In this document: in pieces, positions 37,831-49,220 of the stretch
Layout: each line of letters opens with the position of its first letter
How positions within the stretch are numbered: the stretch's first letter is position 1
Notes under the pieces: model-generated
The model's input: only the letters and a program-made list of their open reading frames with translations
Told to the model about the DNA's origin: nothing
Databases searched by the model: none
DNA from: Mesorhizobium sp. WSM4306
Lineage (GTDB): Bacteria; Pseudomonadota; Alphaproteobacteria; Rhizobiales; Rhizobiaceae
NCBI RefSeq assembly: GCF_007003975.1
Contig: NZ_VFTC01000006.1
Coordinates: 124,001 to 188,000 of the forward strand
Direction of reading: 5' to 3'
DNA: 64,000 nt
Made by a program: the position numbers and the translations under genes

Positions 37831-38739
37831 ATGGCGCTCAAATTCGACACCAGCTTCGATCCGGCCTATGGCGAGGGCGTCACCGTTGCACCGGACGTTT
37901 TGCGCGTCACCGCCAAAAACCCCGGTCCCTTCACCTTTCACGGCACCAACAGCTACGTCATTGGCCGCGACACGCTGGCGGTGATCGACCCGGGTCCGGA
38001 TGATGAGGCGCATTTCCAGACGCTGCTCGAGGTGATCGCAAACCGGCCGGTGAGCCACATTTTCGTCAGCCACACGCATCGCGACCATTCTCCGCTGGCC
38101 GCCCGGCTGAAAGCACATACCGGTGCCGCCGTGCTGGCCGAAGGCCCGCACCGCCCGGCGCGGCCATTGCGGATCGGCGAGGTCAACCCGCTCGACGCCA
38201 GCGCCGACACGGCTTTCGTCCCGGACATCACGCTACCGGACGATACGCTGGTCGAGGGTGACGGCTGGGCGATCCGAACCGTGCTGACGCCGGGCCACAC
38301 CGCCAATCACGCGGCATTTGCGCTCGAAGGCACCGGCATCCTGTTTCCAGCCGACCATGTGATGGCGTGGGCGACCTCGATCGTGGCGCCGCCGGATGGT
38401 GCGATGGCCGACTACATGGCCTCGCTCGACAAACTGATCGAACGCGGCGACCGCCTGCTGCTGCCCGGTCATGGCGGACCGGTGACCGCGCCGCGCGGCT
38501 TCATGCGCGGCCTGAAGACCCACCGCAAGATGCGCGAACGAGCGATCCTCGAGCGGATCCGCCGTGGCGACCGGATGATTCCAGACATGGTCAAGGCGAT
38601 CTACAGGGACACCGACCCGCGCCTGCATGGCGCCGCCGGCCTGTCGGTGCTCGCCCATCTCGAAGACCTGGTGGCGCGCGGCCTGGTCGCTACCCAGGGC
38701 GACCCGGCCATCGACGGCATTTTTGTGCCGATGGTCTAA
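37831..38739 (+). CDS. Metallo-beta-lactamase fold hydrolase, LACTB2-like
   Basis: Predicted zinc hydrolase of 302 residues with the metal-binding motif HTHRDH (near residue 80), further ligands TPGHTANH and LFPADHVM, and LLPGHGGP. A winged-helix C-terminal tail (residues about 225-300, KMRERAILERIRRGDRMI and AHLEDLVARGLV) places it in the LACTB2 subgroup, some of which are nucleases. Substrate is unknown. ATG at 37831; no strong ribosome site. It converges with the DUF1499 gene, 3 bp apart. Confidence 0.82.
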   Translation: MALKFDTSFDPAYGEGVTVAPDVLRVTAKNPGPFTFHGTNSYVIGRDTLAVIDPGPDDEAHFQTLLEVIANRPVSHIFVSHTHRDHSPLAARLKAHTGAAVLAEGPHRPARPLRIGEVNPLDASADTAFVPDITLPDDTLVEGDGWAIRTVLTPGHTANHAAFALEGTGILFPADHVMAWATSIVAPPDGAMADYMASLDKLIERGDRLLLPGHGGPVTAPRGFMRGLKTHRKMRERAILERIRRGDRMIPDMVKAIYRDTDPRLHGAAGLSVLAHLEDLVARGLVATQGDPAIDGIFVPMV

Positions 38740-38742
38740 AGA

Positions 38743-39525
38743 CTATTCAGCCGGCGCAGCACCCACCTGCCCCGCAACCTCCTGGTCGAGCTCGGCGAGG
38801 AACCCGACAATGCGCGCCGCATTGTCGCCGAGGTCGTAGCGGCCGTAGCGGGAGGCCGAGCGCATGTCTACGACGATGGTGTCGCCATCATTGCTCACCC
38901 GGATGGCGACGTCGGCGGGCAGGCCGACCACGAAGCTCCGGGCGACGGCTGATATCGTCACCTCGTCCTGGCCGTCGGTCACCGGGTATGGTGCGGTCAA
39001 CTGCCAGTCGCGGCGGTCGAGCACGGTTTCGACGGCGTCGACGACGGTTTCGAACGGCAGATTGTAGCTGCGGCCGGTGACCAGGGGATAGGCATCCTGC
39101 TGCAGGCGTGCCTCGCCCGGCGTCGGCAGTGCGAGCACGTTCATGTCCTTGGTGCGGTCGCTGGTGTCGAGCGCAGGCGGATTGTCGAGATCAGTCGAGA
39201 TGTCCCTGAGCGGCGGCGTGGTCGCCGCCCAATAGGCGGCGATGCCGTAGGGCGTCAGCACCAGCAGCGCCAGCAAGGCGCCGACCGAGAGGTCGCGCCC
39301 GCCGCGGTCGCCGAAATGCCACAGGCGGGACAGAGCGAGGCCGGCAAACAGCAAAGCGAACGCGGCAAGCAATGCGACAATCGCCAGCACCCACAGGAAG
39401 GCCGGCGTTTCGACCAGTTCGAAATGATGGCCGGCCAGCACGGTCAGCAGCAGCACTAGGGCAAAAGCGCCCGTGCGCCGCGACCAGCCGGCCGCCTTCG
39501 ATGTCTGCCGCTCGTCAACGTCCAT
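38743..39525 (-). CDS. DUF1499 membrane protein
   Basis: Conserved protein of unknown function, 260 residues. Three hydrophobic segments lie near the N-terminus (about residues 20-40, 45-65 and 80-105), followed by the DUF1499 domain in the C-terminal half (FETVVDAVETVLDRRDWQL, then SFVVGLPADVAIRV and DMRSASRYGRYDLGDNAARI). The SRYGRYDLGDNAARI pattern is the hallmark of the family. I chose the ATG at 39525; a GTG nine codons upstream is the alternative. It is convergent with the MBL hydrolase gene. Confidence 0.8.
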   Translation of the reverse strand: MDVDERQTSKAAGWSRRTGAFALVLLLTVLAGHHFELVETPAFLWVLAIVALLAAFALLFAGLALSRLWHFGDRGGRDLSVGALLALLVLTPYGIAAYWAATTPPLRDISTDLDNPPALDTSDRTKDMNVLALPTPGEARLQQDAYPLVTGRSYNLPFETVVDAVETVLDRRDWQLTAPYPVTDGQDEVTISAVARSFVVGLPADVAIRVSNDGDTIVVDMRSASRYGRYDLGDNAARIVGFLAELDQEVAGQVGAAPAE

Positions 39526-39645
39526 TGTCTTCAGCACCGCCCAACCCCGCACAAACGCTTAGAGCAAGTCATGCTCAAATTGAACATCCCCTGCCCTAAC
39601 GTTTTTCACGGCGACTTGAAGGCCAAAAGAACGACACGACCTCGA

Positions 39646-41274
39646 TCAATCCGTCGGCAGCCGGTAGTCGCGGAACTGCTGGCGCAAGGTGATCTTCTGG
39701 ATCTTGCCGGCGGCGGTGTGCGGAATTTCACTGATGAAGGCGACGTCGTCCGGCATCCACCACTTCGCCACCTTGCCATCCATGAAGGCAAGGATGTCGG
39801 CCTTGCTCGGCTCCTTGCCGGGCTTACGAACCACGACCAGCAAGGGCCTCTCACCCCATTTCGAGTGGTGGACGCCAATTGCCGCGGCCTCGGCGACATC
39901 GGGGTGGCCTACGGCGAGGTTTTCCAGATCGATGGTCGATATCCACTCGCCGCCCGACTTGATGACATCCTTGGCGCGATCGGTGATCTGCATATAACCG
40001 CTCGGATCGATATGGGCGACGTCGCCGGTGTCGAACCAGCCGTCCTTGTCGAACTGCTCGGCGCCGACGCCGCCATAATAGGCGCTGGCGATGGCCGGAC
40101 CGCGTACCTTCAGCCGGCCGAAGGTCTTACCGTCCCAGGGCAATTCCTTGTTCTCGTCGTCGGTCACCTTCATCTCGACGCCGAAGGGCGGGTAGCCCTG
40201 CTTGCACTGAACATCGAGCCGGGCTTCGCCCTCAAGCTCCTGATATTGCGGCTTCATGGTGCAGAGCGTGCCGAGCGGCGACATCTCGGTCATGCCCCAG
40301 GCATGGATGACCGCGACGCCGTAATTGTCCTGGAATTTCCTGGTGATGGCGCGCGGGCAGGACGAGCCGCCGATGACGACTTTGCTCAGATGCGGAAGCT
40401 TCTTGCCGGTCTCTTCCAGATGCTGCAGCAGCATCATCCACACGGTCGGCACCGCGGCGCTGAAGGTCACCTTCTCGGTGTCGAGCAGTTCGTAGATCGA
40501 GGCGCCGTCCATCTTGCAGCCGGGCATGACCAGCTTGGCGCCGATCATCGGCGCGCTCTGGCCAAGGCCCCAGGCATTGGCATGGAACATCGGCACGACG
40601 GGGAGAATCGTGTCCCGCGCGGAGATGCCCATGGCGTCGGGCATGGCGGCGATCATGGCATGCAGCACGTTCGAACGGTGGCTGTAGAGCACGCCCTTGG
40701 GATCGCCCGTCGTGCCGGAGGTGTAGCACATGCCGGCGGCGGTGTTTTCAGGGAACGTCTTCCAGGCGAAGTCGCCATCGGCCTCGTTCAGCCAGTCCTC
40801 ATAGGCGACCACATTGCGCAGCGTCGTCTCAGGCATATGCGCCCTGTCGGTCAGCACGATCACCTTTTTCAGCGATTTGACCGCGCCGGCGATCTTTTCC
40901 AGCAGCGGCACGAAGGTCAGGTCGACGAAGATCGCTCTATCCTCGGCATTGTTCATGATCCAGACGATCTGCTCGGGAAACAGTCTCGGGTTCAGCGTGT
41001 GGTAGATGGCGCCGATGCCCATGATGCCGTACCAGGCCTCGATGTGGCGCGCCGTGTTCCAGGCCAGGGTCGCGATGCGGTCGCCGAGCACAAAACCGTC
41101 GCGTTCGAGCCTTTGGGCAACCTTCAGCGCGCGGCGATGGATCTCGGCATAGGTGGTGCGAACGATCGGACCTTCGATCGAGCGCGACACGATCTCGCGT
41201 GTGCCGTGCTGCCGCTCGGCATTGTCGATCAGCTTGTGGCAGAGCAGCGGCCATTCCTGCATCAGTCCGAGCAT
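39646..41274 (-). CDS. Fatty acyl-CoA synthetase (AMP-binding family)
   Basis: Activates a medium- or long-chain fatty acid as acyl-AMP and transfers it to CoA. The 542-residue protein has the P-loop motif [17 protein letters not shown], the adenylate motif [11 protein letters not shown], the hinge [13 protein letters not shown] and the C-terminal catalytic lysine in [12 protein letters not shown]. The ATG at 41274 is fixed by GGAGGAACGCG; an in-frame codon at 41361 would add 29 unsupported residues. Substrate chain length cannot be read from sequence. It is monocistronic, divergent from the acidic-repeat gene. Confidence 0.9.
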   Translation of the reverse strand: MLGLMQEWPLLCHKLIDNAERQHGTREIVSRSIEGPIVRTTYAEIHRRALKVAQRLERDGFVLGDRIATLAWNTARHIEAWYGIMGIGAIYHTLNPRLFPEQIVWIMNNAEDRAIFVDLTFVPLLEKIAGAVKSLKKVIVLTDRAHMPETTLRNVVAYEDWLNEADGDFAWKTFPENTAAGMCYTSGTTGDPKGVLYSHRSNVLHAMIAAMPDAMGISARDTILPVVPMFHANAWGLGQSAPMIGAKLVMPGCKMDGASIYELLDTEKVTFSAAVPTVWMMLLQHLEETGKKLPHLSKVVIGGSSCPRAITRKFQDNYGVAVIHAWGMTEMSPLGTLCTMKPQYQELEGEARLDVQCKQGYPPFGVEMKVTDDENKELPWDGKTFGRLKVRGPAIASAYYGGVGAEQFDKDGWFDTGDVAHIDPSGYMQITDRAKDVIKSGGEWISTIDLENLAVGHPDVAEAAAIGVHHSKWGERPLLVVVRKPGKEPSKADILAFMDGKVAKWWMPDDVAFISEIPHTAAGKIQKITLRQQFRDYRLPTD

Positions 41275-41482
41275 CGCGTTCCTCCGGTTGTTTGCCATTC
41301 CGGCTAATTTTTGTCCCATTGTGAGACGAACGCGCGGATTGTCCAGTGATGAAGTCTCCAACCGTTAACGGCTGAAGCAAGCAGTGATCGAAAGCCCTGA
41401 AAAACCGCCACAATCCAGCCATCGTCGGTGTTAAGGTTCGTTAACGGGGTAGGGGTGCGATTGGCGACTGAAAGAGGTTCGC

Positions 41483-41914
41483 ATGGACGCGCAGCTCGAC
41501 GACAGGCCGTTGGACGACAGCCAGGCCGAAGACGTGCAGTTGGACGACGTGCAGTTGGACGACATTCAGCTCGACGACAAAGAGCTTGAAGATACGCTGG
41601 CTGCAAGTCTGGCCGATCTGGTGCCGGAGGCCAAAAAGGTTTCCGAAGACGAATTTGTGGAGGTGGTCGGCGGTGCCCTCGAGGCGGTCGGCGGCACGCT
41701 GCTGTTCAAGATGTGCGTCCAGAACGAAGGCGAAGGCCAGCATGTCGCCGCCGCATCGATCGGCGATGGCGGCAATCGCCAGTTCCTGCTGCTTACTTTG
41801 CCAACCGGCGGCGGCGCGCTGAAGGTCGAGACCACGTCAAGAAGCACCAACCCGGTGGCCGGCATTGCCGCTGCCTATGCCGGCCTCATGGACGTGTTCA
41901 AGACCGCGGCCTGA
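41483..41914 (+). CDS. Hypothetical protein with acidic QLDD repeats
   Basis: A 143-residue protein I do not recognise. Its first 38 residues are very acidic and contain a five-residue tandem repeat (VQLDD, VQLDD, IQLDD, with flanking LDD copies). The rest is compact: SEDEFVEVVGGALEAVGG, then a beta-rich segment (GGNRQFLLLTLPTGGG) and a hydrophobic small-residue C-terminus. There is no signal peptide or membrane helix. The ATG follows AGAGGTTCGC. It stands alone between a divergent acyl-CoA ligase and a DUF427 gene. The repeat DNA is also near-identical (TTGGACGACGTGCAG units), so repeat number may vary between strains. Confidence 0.68.
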   Translation: MDAQLDDRPLDDSQAEDVQLDDVQLDDIQLDDKELEDTLAASLADLVPEAKKVSEDEFVEVVGGALEAVGGTLLFKMCVQNEGEGQHVAAASIGDGGNRQFLLLTLPTGGGALKVETTSRSTNPVAGIAAAYAGLMDVFKTAA

Positions 41915-42060
41915 CGTTCGCATATATGTGATCGTTTCAACGACCGACCAGGCACGCCTGGCTGTCACGATGGCCTTGCGCAACTGGTTCTCCGCACACA
42001 CTTTTAGGACATGGGAAGCAATCCCCTCGTGCTCCCAATCGGACAAGGAAAACCCCCCGT

Positions 42061-42450
42061 TTGGACCAGATCGCCAACCCCGCCCCCGGCTTCCAGAGCA
42101 ATCCCGGCAAGGTCATCACCGTCGAGCCTTATCGCGGCACGGTGGTCGTGCGTGCCGGCGATACGGTGATTGCCTCATCGACGCGGGCGAAGCTTCTGTC
42201 CGAACCGCCCTACCCCCAGCATTTCTACATCCCATTCGAAGACATCGATTTTACCCAGCTCGGCAAAACCATCCTGTCGACGCATTGCCCCTACAAGGGC
42301 GACGCCAGCTACTGGAGCGTGCTGCCGGCCGGCGAAACCGGCAAGGACGCGATGTGGGCCTATGAGCGACCCTTCGACGAAATGGTCGAGATTCGCGACC
42401 ACGGCGCGTTCTACGCAAACAGGGTGACGATTGAGGCCACGCCCGGTTGA
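42061..42450 (+). CDS. DUF427 domain protein
   Basis: Small protein of unknown function, 129 residues, in the DUF427 family. Family features are VVVRAGDTVIASSTRAKLL, the YPQHFYIPFEDID segment and THCPYKGDASYWSV with conserved His and Cys, plus AWAYERPFDE-like WAYERPF. The start appears to be a TTG at 42061 with AAGGA about 12 bases upstream; no ATG is available near the N-terminus. A palindromic repeat follows immediately, then a convergent deacetylase gene. Confidence 0.82.
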   Translation: MDQIANPAPGFQSNPGKVITVEPYRGTVVVRAGDTVIASSTRAKLLSEPPYPQHFYIPFEDIDFTQLGKTILSTHCPYKGDASYWSVLPAGETGKDAMWAYERPFDEMVEIRDHGAFYANRVTIEATPG

Positions 42451-42459
42451 GGGGCGCAA

Positions 42460-42587
42460 TTGATATTCAGGTGAGGCTGGCCTGCGAACAGCGCGTTCCT
42501 GCGCTTCCGGTGCTAACGCACCTCAAGTACTCTCCGCTCCGGTTCTCGGAACGCGCTATTCTCGGCTAAGCCTGACCTGAATCTCAA
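42460..42587. repeat. 128-bp imperfect palindrome between convergent genes
   Basis: The outer arms TTGATATTCAGGTGAGGCT (42460) and AGCCTGACCTGAATCTCAA (ending 42587) match in 17 of 19 positions as an inverted repeat. Inside them GCGCGTTCC and GGAACGCGC form a second pair, and GCTTCCGG/CTCCGG a weaker third. The whole can fold into one long hairpin. Such units with CGCTTCCGGTGCT...CTCCGG are, from memory, repeated in Mesorhizobium genomes; not checked. It may also serve as a bidirectional transcription stop. Confidence 0.6.
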
Positions 42588-42614
42588 CGCACCCAATCGC
42601 CATGCCGGAACGGA

Positions 42615-43385
42615 TCAATCCGTCGTTCCGTCATTGCCGACGCCATCGGCCTCGTCGAGTCTCACGAAGGTCAGCCCCTTGGCCTTCAACGCCAGCAGAC
42701 CTTGCACGACACCCTCGCCGGCTGCGTGGGTCGGCTGGTTGATGTGGGCGATGATGACATCGCCATCCGTGGCGGCGCCAATGCGGCGGGCGGTTTCTTT
42801 TGCGCCGAGCAACGAGCCGCCATCGCCGTTGATCGAAAAGCCGGCGATCTTGAAGCCGAGCTTGCGGATCATGGCGATGGCCGACGGGCTGTATTCGGCG
42901 GTCGCGCCGCGGAACCATTTCGGCGCCGGCTCGCCGGTCCGGGCGAGAGCCGCCGCGCCCGACTCGACTTCGGCCTGCACCGCTTCAGGGCTGCCGGCGC
43001 TGCGGATGCCGTAGATTTTCTGCGGCGTGTCGACAGCCGGGATGTGACGGCCGCCATGGTTTTCCAGTTCGAACAGGTCGGGATGCGCGCGCATGATCTC
43101 GACGGCGGCGGCGTTGCGCTTCAGCCAGATGCCTGTGACGAAGATCGTCGCCGGAATCCGGTTCTCCACCAGGGCCGAAAGTATCCTCGTATCGGTCTGC
43201 CCGCCGCAGGCGTCGAGCGTGAGCGCGACGCGGCCCACATTGCCGCCGGCTTCCGCCTTGAGGCGCAGCGTCGGCTCGACAAGCGGTGCGGCATGGGCCG
43301 CAGACACGGCCCATGCCGATAGAGCGATGGCGCAAAGCAGTTTTTGCAAGGGATGCCTGTTCTGTTTCCGAATCGGCGCTGTCAT
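42615..43385 (-). CDS. Secreted polysaccharide deacetylase family protein
   Basis: Predicted periplasmic or exported NodB-fold hydrolase, 256 residues. A signal peptide is clear (basic RKQNRHPLQK, hydrophobic LLCAIALSAWAVS, cleavage after AAHA). The NodB motif 1 is altered: TLDACGG replaces the usual TFDDG, keeping one Asp but losing the second. Motif 2 is NHGGRH with the His pair. WFRGATAEYSP corresponds to the R-P-P region, also altered. FSINGDGGS and IIAHINQPTH complete the fold. The start ATG at 43385 is chosen for the signal peptide. It may be a divergent subfamily or act on an unusual substrate. Confidence 0.8.
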   Translation of the reverse strand: MTAPIRKQNRHPLQKLLCAIALSAWAVSAAHAAPLVEPTLRLKAEAGGNVGRVALTLDACGGQTDTRILSALVENRIPATIFVTGIWLKRNAAAVEIMRAHPDLFELENHGGRHIPAVDTPQKIYGIRSAGSPEAVQAEVESGAAALARTGEPAPKWFRGATAEYSPSAIAMIRKLGFKIAGFSINGDGGSLLGAKETARRIGAATDGDVIIAHINQPTHAAGEGVVQGLLALKAKGLTFVRLDEADGVGNDGTTD

Positions 43386-43475
43386 AGCCGCACCCCAAGA
43401 CCCGCAACAAGGCGGAAATCGGGATATCGGCCATGCAAAAAGCTGATATCCCGACAATGTGACCGCCGCGCACCA

Positions 43476-44579
43476 TCAGACGGCGTGTTCCAGCTCCACT
43501 TGCGTCCGCGACAGGACTTCGAGAACCCCGGCGACGACCGGTTCGACCTCCAGGCGCCAGACGCAGCACGCCTTGCTGGGATCGAGCGGATTGCACAGGA
43601 TGCCCGCGACGCAATTGCACGGCATGGACGGCTGCAAAGCGAGGCTGGGCACGCCGACCGGCCCCCAAACGGCCGGGCTGGTCAGGCCATACAGGCCGAC
43701 AACCGGCGTTCCGGCGGCTGCTGCCATGTGCATGGGGCCGCTCTCATTGCCGACAAACAGTCGCGCCTGCTGCAACACCGCCAGCAGCGTTTCCAGCGAC
43801 AGCGCGCCGACGAGGTTGACGATCGGCGACGCGGCGTGAGCGAGGATCTGCTCGGCGGGCTTGCGCTCGTCCGGTCCGCCGACCAGCACAAAGTCCAGTC
43901 CGGTCTGGCGCGCAATCGTGTCGATCACCGCGGCAAAGCGTTCCGGCTGCCAGCGCCGGCCGTGAAAGCTCGCGCCGGCATGCACGGCGATGAAACCGTT
44001 CGGGCGCAAACGATGTCTGTCCAGCAATGCCTGGGCTCTCGCCGTTTCCAGCGGCAAGGGCCGGATCGACGGCGCGCGCACGCGCAGAGGGACGCCAAGC
44101 GGCTCGAGCGGCGAGAGATAGCGGTAGAGAAAGTGCTGCTCGCCAAAGCCGAACGGCCTGGCAAACAGATTGGCCGGCTGACGCTCGTGCCAACGCAGCG
44201 GCCTCTCCGACGGATTATAGCCGATGCGGGTCCTGGCATTGAGAAACCTGACGATGATGCGCGAGGTCTTTGAATCGGTGAGATCGATGGTCAGGTCGAA
44301 GCGAAACTGGCGCAGCTTGCTGATCATCGAATAGAGTTCGCGCCCACGCTCCAGCGGGGTGCCGCGCATGGCCGCGCGGCGGAAGGTAACGAGCTCCGAG
44401 GCGATGCCGTGCGCGGTCACGAAACTGGCGAGGCGGGCCTCACAGAGAAAAACGATCCTGACGCCGGGATATTCGAGCTGCAGGTTCCTGGCGAGCGTGG
44501 AGGAGAGAACAATATCGCCGATGAACTTGGTCTGGAGGATCAGGATCGAGCGGAAGGGTTTGGGCGAAATCAGCAACAT
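43476..44579 (-). CDS. Lipopolysaccharide heptosyltransferase family protein (GT9)
   Basis: Glycosyltransferase family 9, 367 residues, normally adding heptose (or another sugar) to the LPS core at the cytoplasmic face of the inner membrane. N-terminal ILILQTKFIGDIVLSSTLARN carries the GT9 signature; the donor-site half has VHAGASFHGRRWQPERFA, FVLVGGPDE and the conserved LFVGNESGPMHMAAAAGTP. A Cys-rich C-terminal stretch (MPCNCVAGILCNPLDPSKACC) resembles that of RfaQ/RfaF-like proteins. ATG at 44579. It is separated from the ppdK terminator by about 120 bp and lies away from the O-antigen cluster. Confidence 0.86.
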   Translation of the reverse strand: MLLISPKPFRSILILQTKFIGDIVLSSTLARNLQLEYPGVRIVFLCEARLASFVTAHGIASELVTFRRAAMRGTPLERGRELYSMISKLRQFRFDLTIDLTDSKTSRIIVRFLNARTRIGYNPSERPLRWHERQPANLFARPFGFGEQHFLYRYLSPLEPLGVPLRVRAPSIRPLPLETARAQALLDRHRLRPNGFIAVHAGASFHGRRWQPERFAAVIDTIARQTGLDFVLVGGPDERKPAEQILAHAASPIVNLVGALSLETLLAVLQQARLFVGNESGPMHMAAAAGTPVVGLYGLTSPAVWGPVGVPSLALQPSMPCNCVAGILCNPLDPSKACCVWRLEVEPVVAGVLEVLSRTQVELEHAV

Positions 44580-44699
44580 CTGTTTCTCGGCACCGGGCGG
44601 GTTGGGGGACCGTGAAATTGGGCAGAAACGATGTCGGGATTGCGTGCCGAGCTGCGCACATCAGCGTGAATTTGCTTACAAAATCGTAAGCTTAGCGCC

Positions 44700-44726
44700 A
44701 AATGGCCACCCCTGGGGTGGCCATTT
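44700..44726 (-). terminator. Strong hairpin after ppdK
   Basis: AAATGGCCACCCC and GGGGTGGCCATTT form a 13-bp perfect inverted repeat around a single T, about 30 bp after the ppdK stop. A second short dyad GCTTAC...GTAAGC lies just beyond (44674-44691). There is no long T-run, so termination is likely but not certain. Confidence 0.5.
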
Positions 44727-44754
44727 GCGCGACGCGGAAAGAACTATGTCGAAA

Positions 44755-47460
<2,706 letters not shown>

Positions 47461-47478
47461 GCTCGCCCTCCAAGTCCT

Positions 47479-47522
47479 TGGAAGATAGACAACACTTCCG
47501 TGGAAGATAGACAACACCGGGG
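47479..47522 (-). repeat. Tandem 22-bp duplication in the ppdK leader
   Basis: GTGTTGTCTATCTTCCA occurs twice on the minus strand (47517-47501 and 47495-47479), spaced by 22 bp, and the match continues with two mismatches through the whole unit. It lies directly upstream of the ppdK ribosome site. The spacing equals about two helical turns. It could be a double operator, a leader element or a chance slippage duplication. Confidence 0.6.
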
Positions 47523-47701
47523 CCAAGGCCCGGTTCCCCCCGCATTCCGACCCGAGCGTTATTATGCTGCAGTGCGAAAGGCAAGGCGTGGTCAGCCAAG
47601 CCCGGCCACTACAATCGATTAAGCAAAAGCTGCGTCAAAAAGACTTGCCGACCAGCCGCCCGCGATATAGAACATATCATGAACAAGTTGGGAGTAGCCT
47701 G

Positions 47702-48046
47702 ATGAAACTCAACGGAAAACTCGACTATCTGGAATTGCCTGCGACCGGCGGAAAGCTGGACAGCGTCAAGGCGTTCTATAGCGCGGCCTTCTCGTGGTCG
47801 TTCACCGATTACGGGCCGACCTATTCGGCCTTTGGCGAAGGGCTCGACGGCGGTTTTCAGGCCGATGGCGCAGAAGCGCCGGCCAAACCTCTGCCGGTGC
47901 TTTATTCGCAGGATCTGGAAGCAACCCTCGACGCTGTCGAAAATGCCGGCGGCACGATCGTCAAGCCGATCTTCTCGTTTCCGGGCGGCAGGCGGTTCCA
48001 TTTCACCGATCCGGCCGGCAATGAGTTGGCGGTCTGGGGCGAATAG
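47702..48046 (+). CDS. VOC (glyoxalase/bleomycin resistance) family protein
   Basis: Small vicinal-oxygen-chelate fold protein of 114 residues, single domain with the beta-alpha-beta-beta-beta repeats. Visible features are LDYLELPATGG with VKAFYSAAFSW, then VLYSQDLEATLDAVENAGG and GGRRFHFTDPAGNELAVW. The function of this subgroup is not known. The ATG at 47702 follows GGGAGTAGCCTG and fits the family N-terminus; a longer frame has no support. It is followed by the tRNA-Gln gene. Confidence 0.83.
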   Translation: MKLNGKLDYLELPATGGKLDSVKAFYSAAFSWSFTDYGPTYSAFGEGLDGGFQADGAEAPAKPLPVLYSQDLEATLDAVENAGGTIVKPIFSFPGGRRFHFTDPAGNELAVWGE

Positions 48047-48098
48047 CGAGCGCCCGTGCTTGGGCGGTGGATCAGTTTTGCACAGGGCCAACTCGGCA

Positions 48099-48127
48099 TT
48101 GAGCTTTCGTGCCGCTCGTCCTATAAG
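48099..48127 (+). promoter_or_regulatory. Probable sigma-70 promoter of tRNA-Gln
   Basis: TTGAGC at 48099-48104 and TATAAG at 48122-48127 are separated by exactly 17 bp, giving a start about 22 bp before the tRNA. A GCGGGC-AAA-GCCCGC hairpin (48138-48152) lies in the short leader. Confidence 0.55.
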
Positions 48128-48156
48128 GCCGCGCGCAGCGGGCAAAGCCCGCCTGC

Positions 48157-48231
48157 TGGGGCGTCGCCAAGTGGTAAGGCATCGGTTTTTGGTACCGACA
48201 TTCCCAGGTTCGAATCCTGGCGCCCCAGCCA
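48157..48231 (+). tRNA. tRNA-Gln (anticodon TTG)
   Basis: Full cloverleaf by eye: acceptor TGGGGCG / CGCCCCA, D-arm GCC...GGC, anticodon stem TCGGT / ACCGA with loop TTTTGGT (anticodon TTG, decoding CAA), T-arm CCAGG-TTCGAAT-CCTGG, discriminator G and an encoded CCA end at 48229-48231. Confidence 0.95.
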
Positions 48232-48347
48232 ATTCACATGCCTTTTGAAATCAATGATTTACAGATGCCCTGAATGGCTGTCGCAGCGGCTAACTGACTC
48301 CCCGCGCGACCCGACTCCGTCCACAGAGCCGGGCCGTGCGAAGAGGA

Positions 48348-48641
48348 TCAGTAGTCGCTGTCGTCCTCGATGATGACGGGATGATGATACCGATGATGGC
48401 GACGCTCGATCGAGCCGGTCACGATAACAGTATCCGGGCGATGATGTCTGCGGCCGTGGTCGTAGAAGGCAACCGTGCCGTGTTTACGGTGATGAAGGCG
48501 TTGACCCTGGTCATTGATGATCTTGACGGTCTTGTGGTGATGTCGATGGTGGGTCGTGATGATTACGTCAGCTTCGGCTGCCGAAGCTATCGCCGGCATT
48601 GCGATGAACAGCGCCAAAGCGCTCACGATCATTGTTTTCAT
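48348..48641 (-). CDS. Small secreted histidine-rich protein
   Basis: A 97-residue protein I cannot assign to a family. It begins with a signal peptide (KTMIVSALALFIAMPAIASA). The mature part of about 76 residues has some 15 histidines, grouped as HHRHHH, RLHHRKH, RRHHRPD and RRHHRYHH, with an acidic end (EDDSDY). Such composition suggests periplasmic metal binding or buffering (nickel, zinc, copper or cobalt), but no metal gene is adjacent. The ATG at 48641 follows GGAGATATTGCA. It lies just downstream of tRNA-Gln in the opposite direction. Confidence 0.72.
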   Translation of the reverse strand: MKTMIVSALALFIAMPAIASAAEADVIITTHHRHHHKTVKIINDQGQRLHHRKHGTVAFYDHGRRHHRPDTVIVTGSIERRHHRYHHPVIIEDDSDY

Positions 48642-48986
48642 TGCAATATCTCCATCCGCGAATTATCCCTTCGCGGGGATAACCACCTCCTATCCCTTTG
48701 GTTCCGAGTGGCGTCGTCGGTTCTCGCGGCGCGATCGGTGACGGACGCTCGCGCGCAAAACGGCATGTCGAAAGAGGGAATTGCGACACCAGGTCTTACT
48801 GGCAGGGCGCTCTTTCAAAGCCGACCACGAGGAGTTGCGCAACTTCGACAAGGCAGCGTTGCGCGCGACCTCTCGAAATGTCCTCGCGTTCGATCACCTG
48901 ATCTGTGGCGGGATGCATCTGTCGGCGAGCATGACCGTCGCACACGTCTTCTCAGGACTTCCGAGAGGACGAACCAATCAGCCGTC
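48642..48986. other. Intergenic stretch without clear gene
   Basis: About 345 bp. One TTG-initiated frame of about 70 codons (48781-48999, plus) has no ribosome site and no recognisable protein. The promoter of the His-rich gene should lie at its left end. Confidence 0.4.
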
Positions 48987-49220
48987 TCAGATCCCGTAAG
49001 AAAGTGCAAAGTAGGCCACCGGTGCCAAGATCAGCAAAATCGCCATCGCGACAAGCACGGCGATTGCCAGGCGTTCTGTTCGCCTGACAAGGTCAGCGAC
49101 CTTGTCGTCGTCAGCCAACGGTATGAGATCAAGGACCGAAGAAACTTCCGTAGGACTGTCGTTGTCGTTTGCGGGTCGGGTGGTTGCGCGTTCACGCACG
49201 GATCTCTGGACAAAGGTCAC
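48987..49220 (-). CDS. Small single-pass membrane protein
   Basis: A 77-residue hypothetical protein. The N-terminal 48 residues are charged and soluble (RERATTRPANDNDSPTE, DDDKVADLVRRTERL); one hydrophobic helix follows (LAIAVLVAMAILLILAPVAYFA) with a short tail, so it is probably anchored in the inner membrane with the N-terminus in the cytoplasm. The start is a GTG at 49220 with GAGG about 7 bases upstream. No function can be given. Confidence 0.55.
   Translation of the reverse strand: MTFVQRSVRERATTRPANDNDSPTEVSSVLDLIPLADDDKVADLVRRTERLAIAVLVAMAILLILAPVAYFALSYGI

Noticed and set aside
47479..47522. CRISPR-like direct repeats
   Set aside because: Only two units with almost no spacer, and no cas genes in the window.
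48781..48999. Possible 72-codon plus-strand gene
   Set aside because: TTG start, no ribosome site, no recognisable protein and it overlaps the end of a better-supported gene on the other strand.
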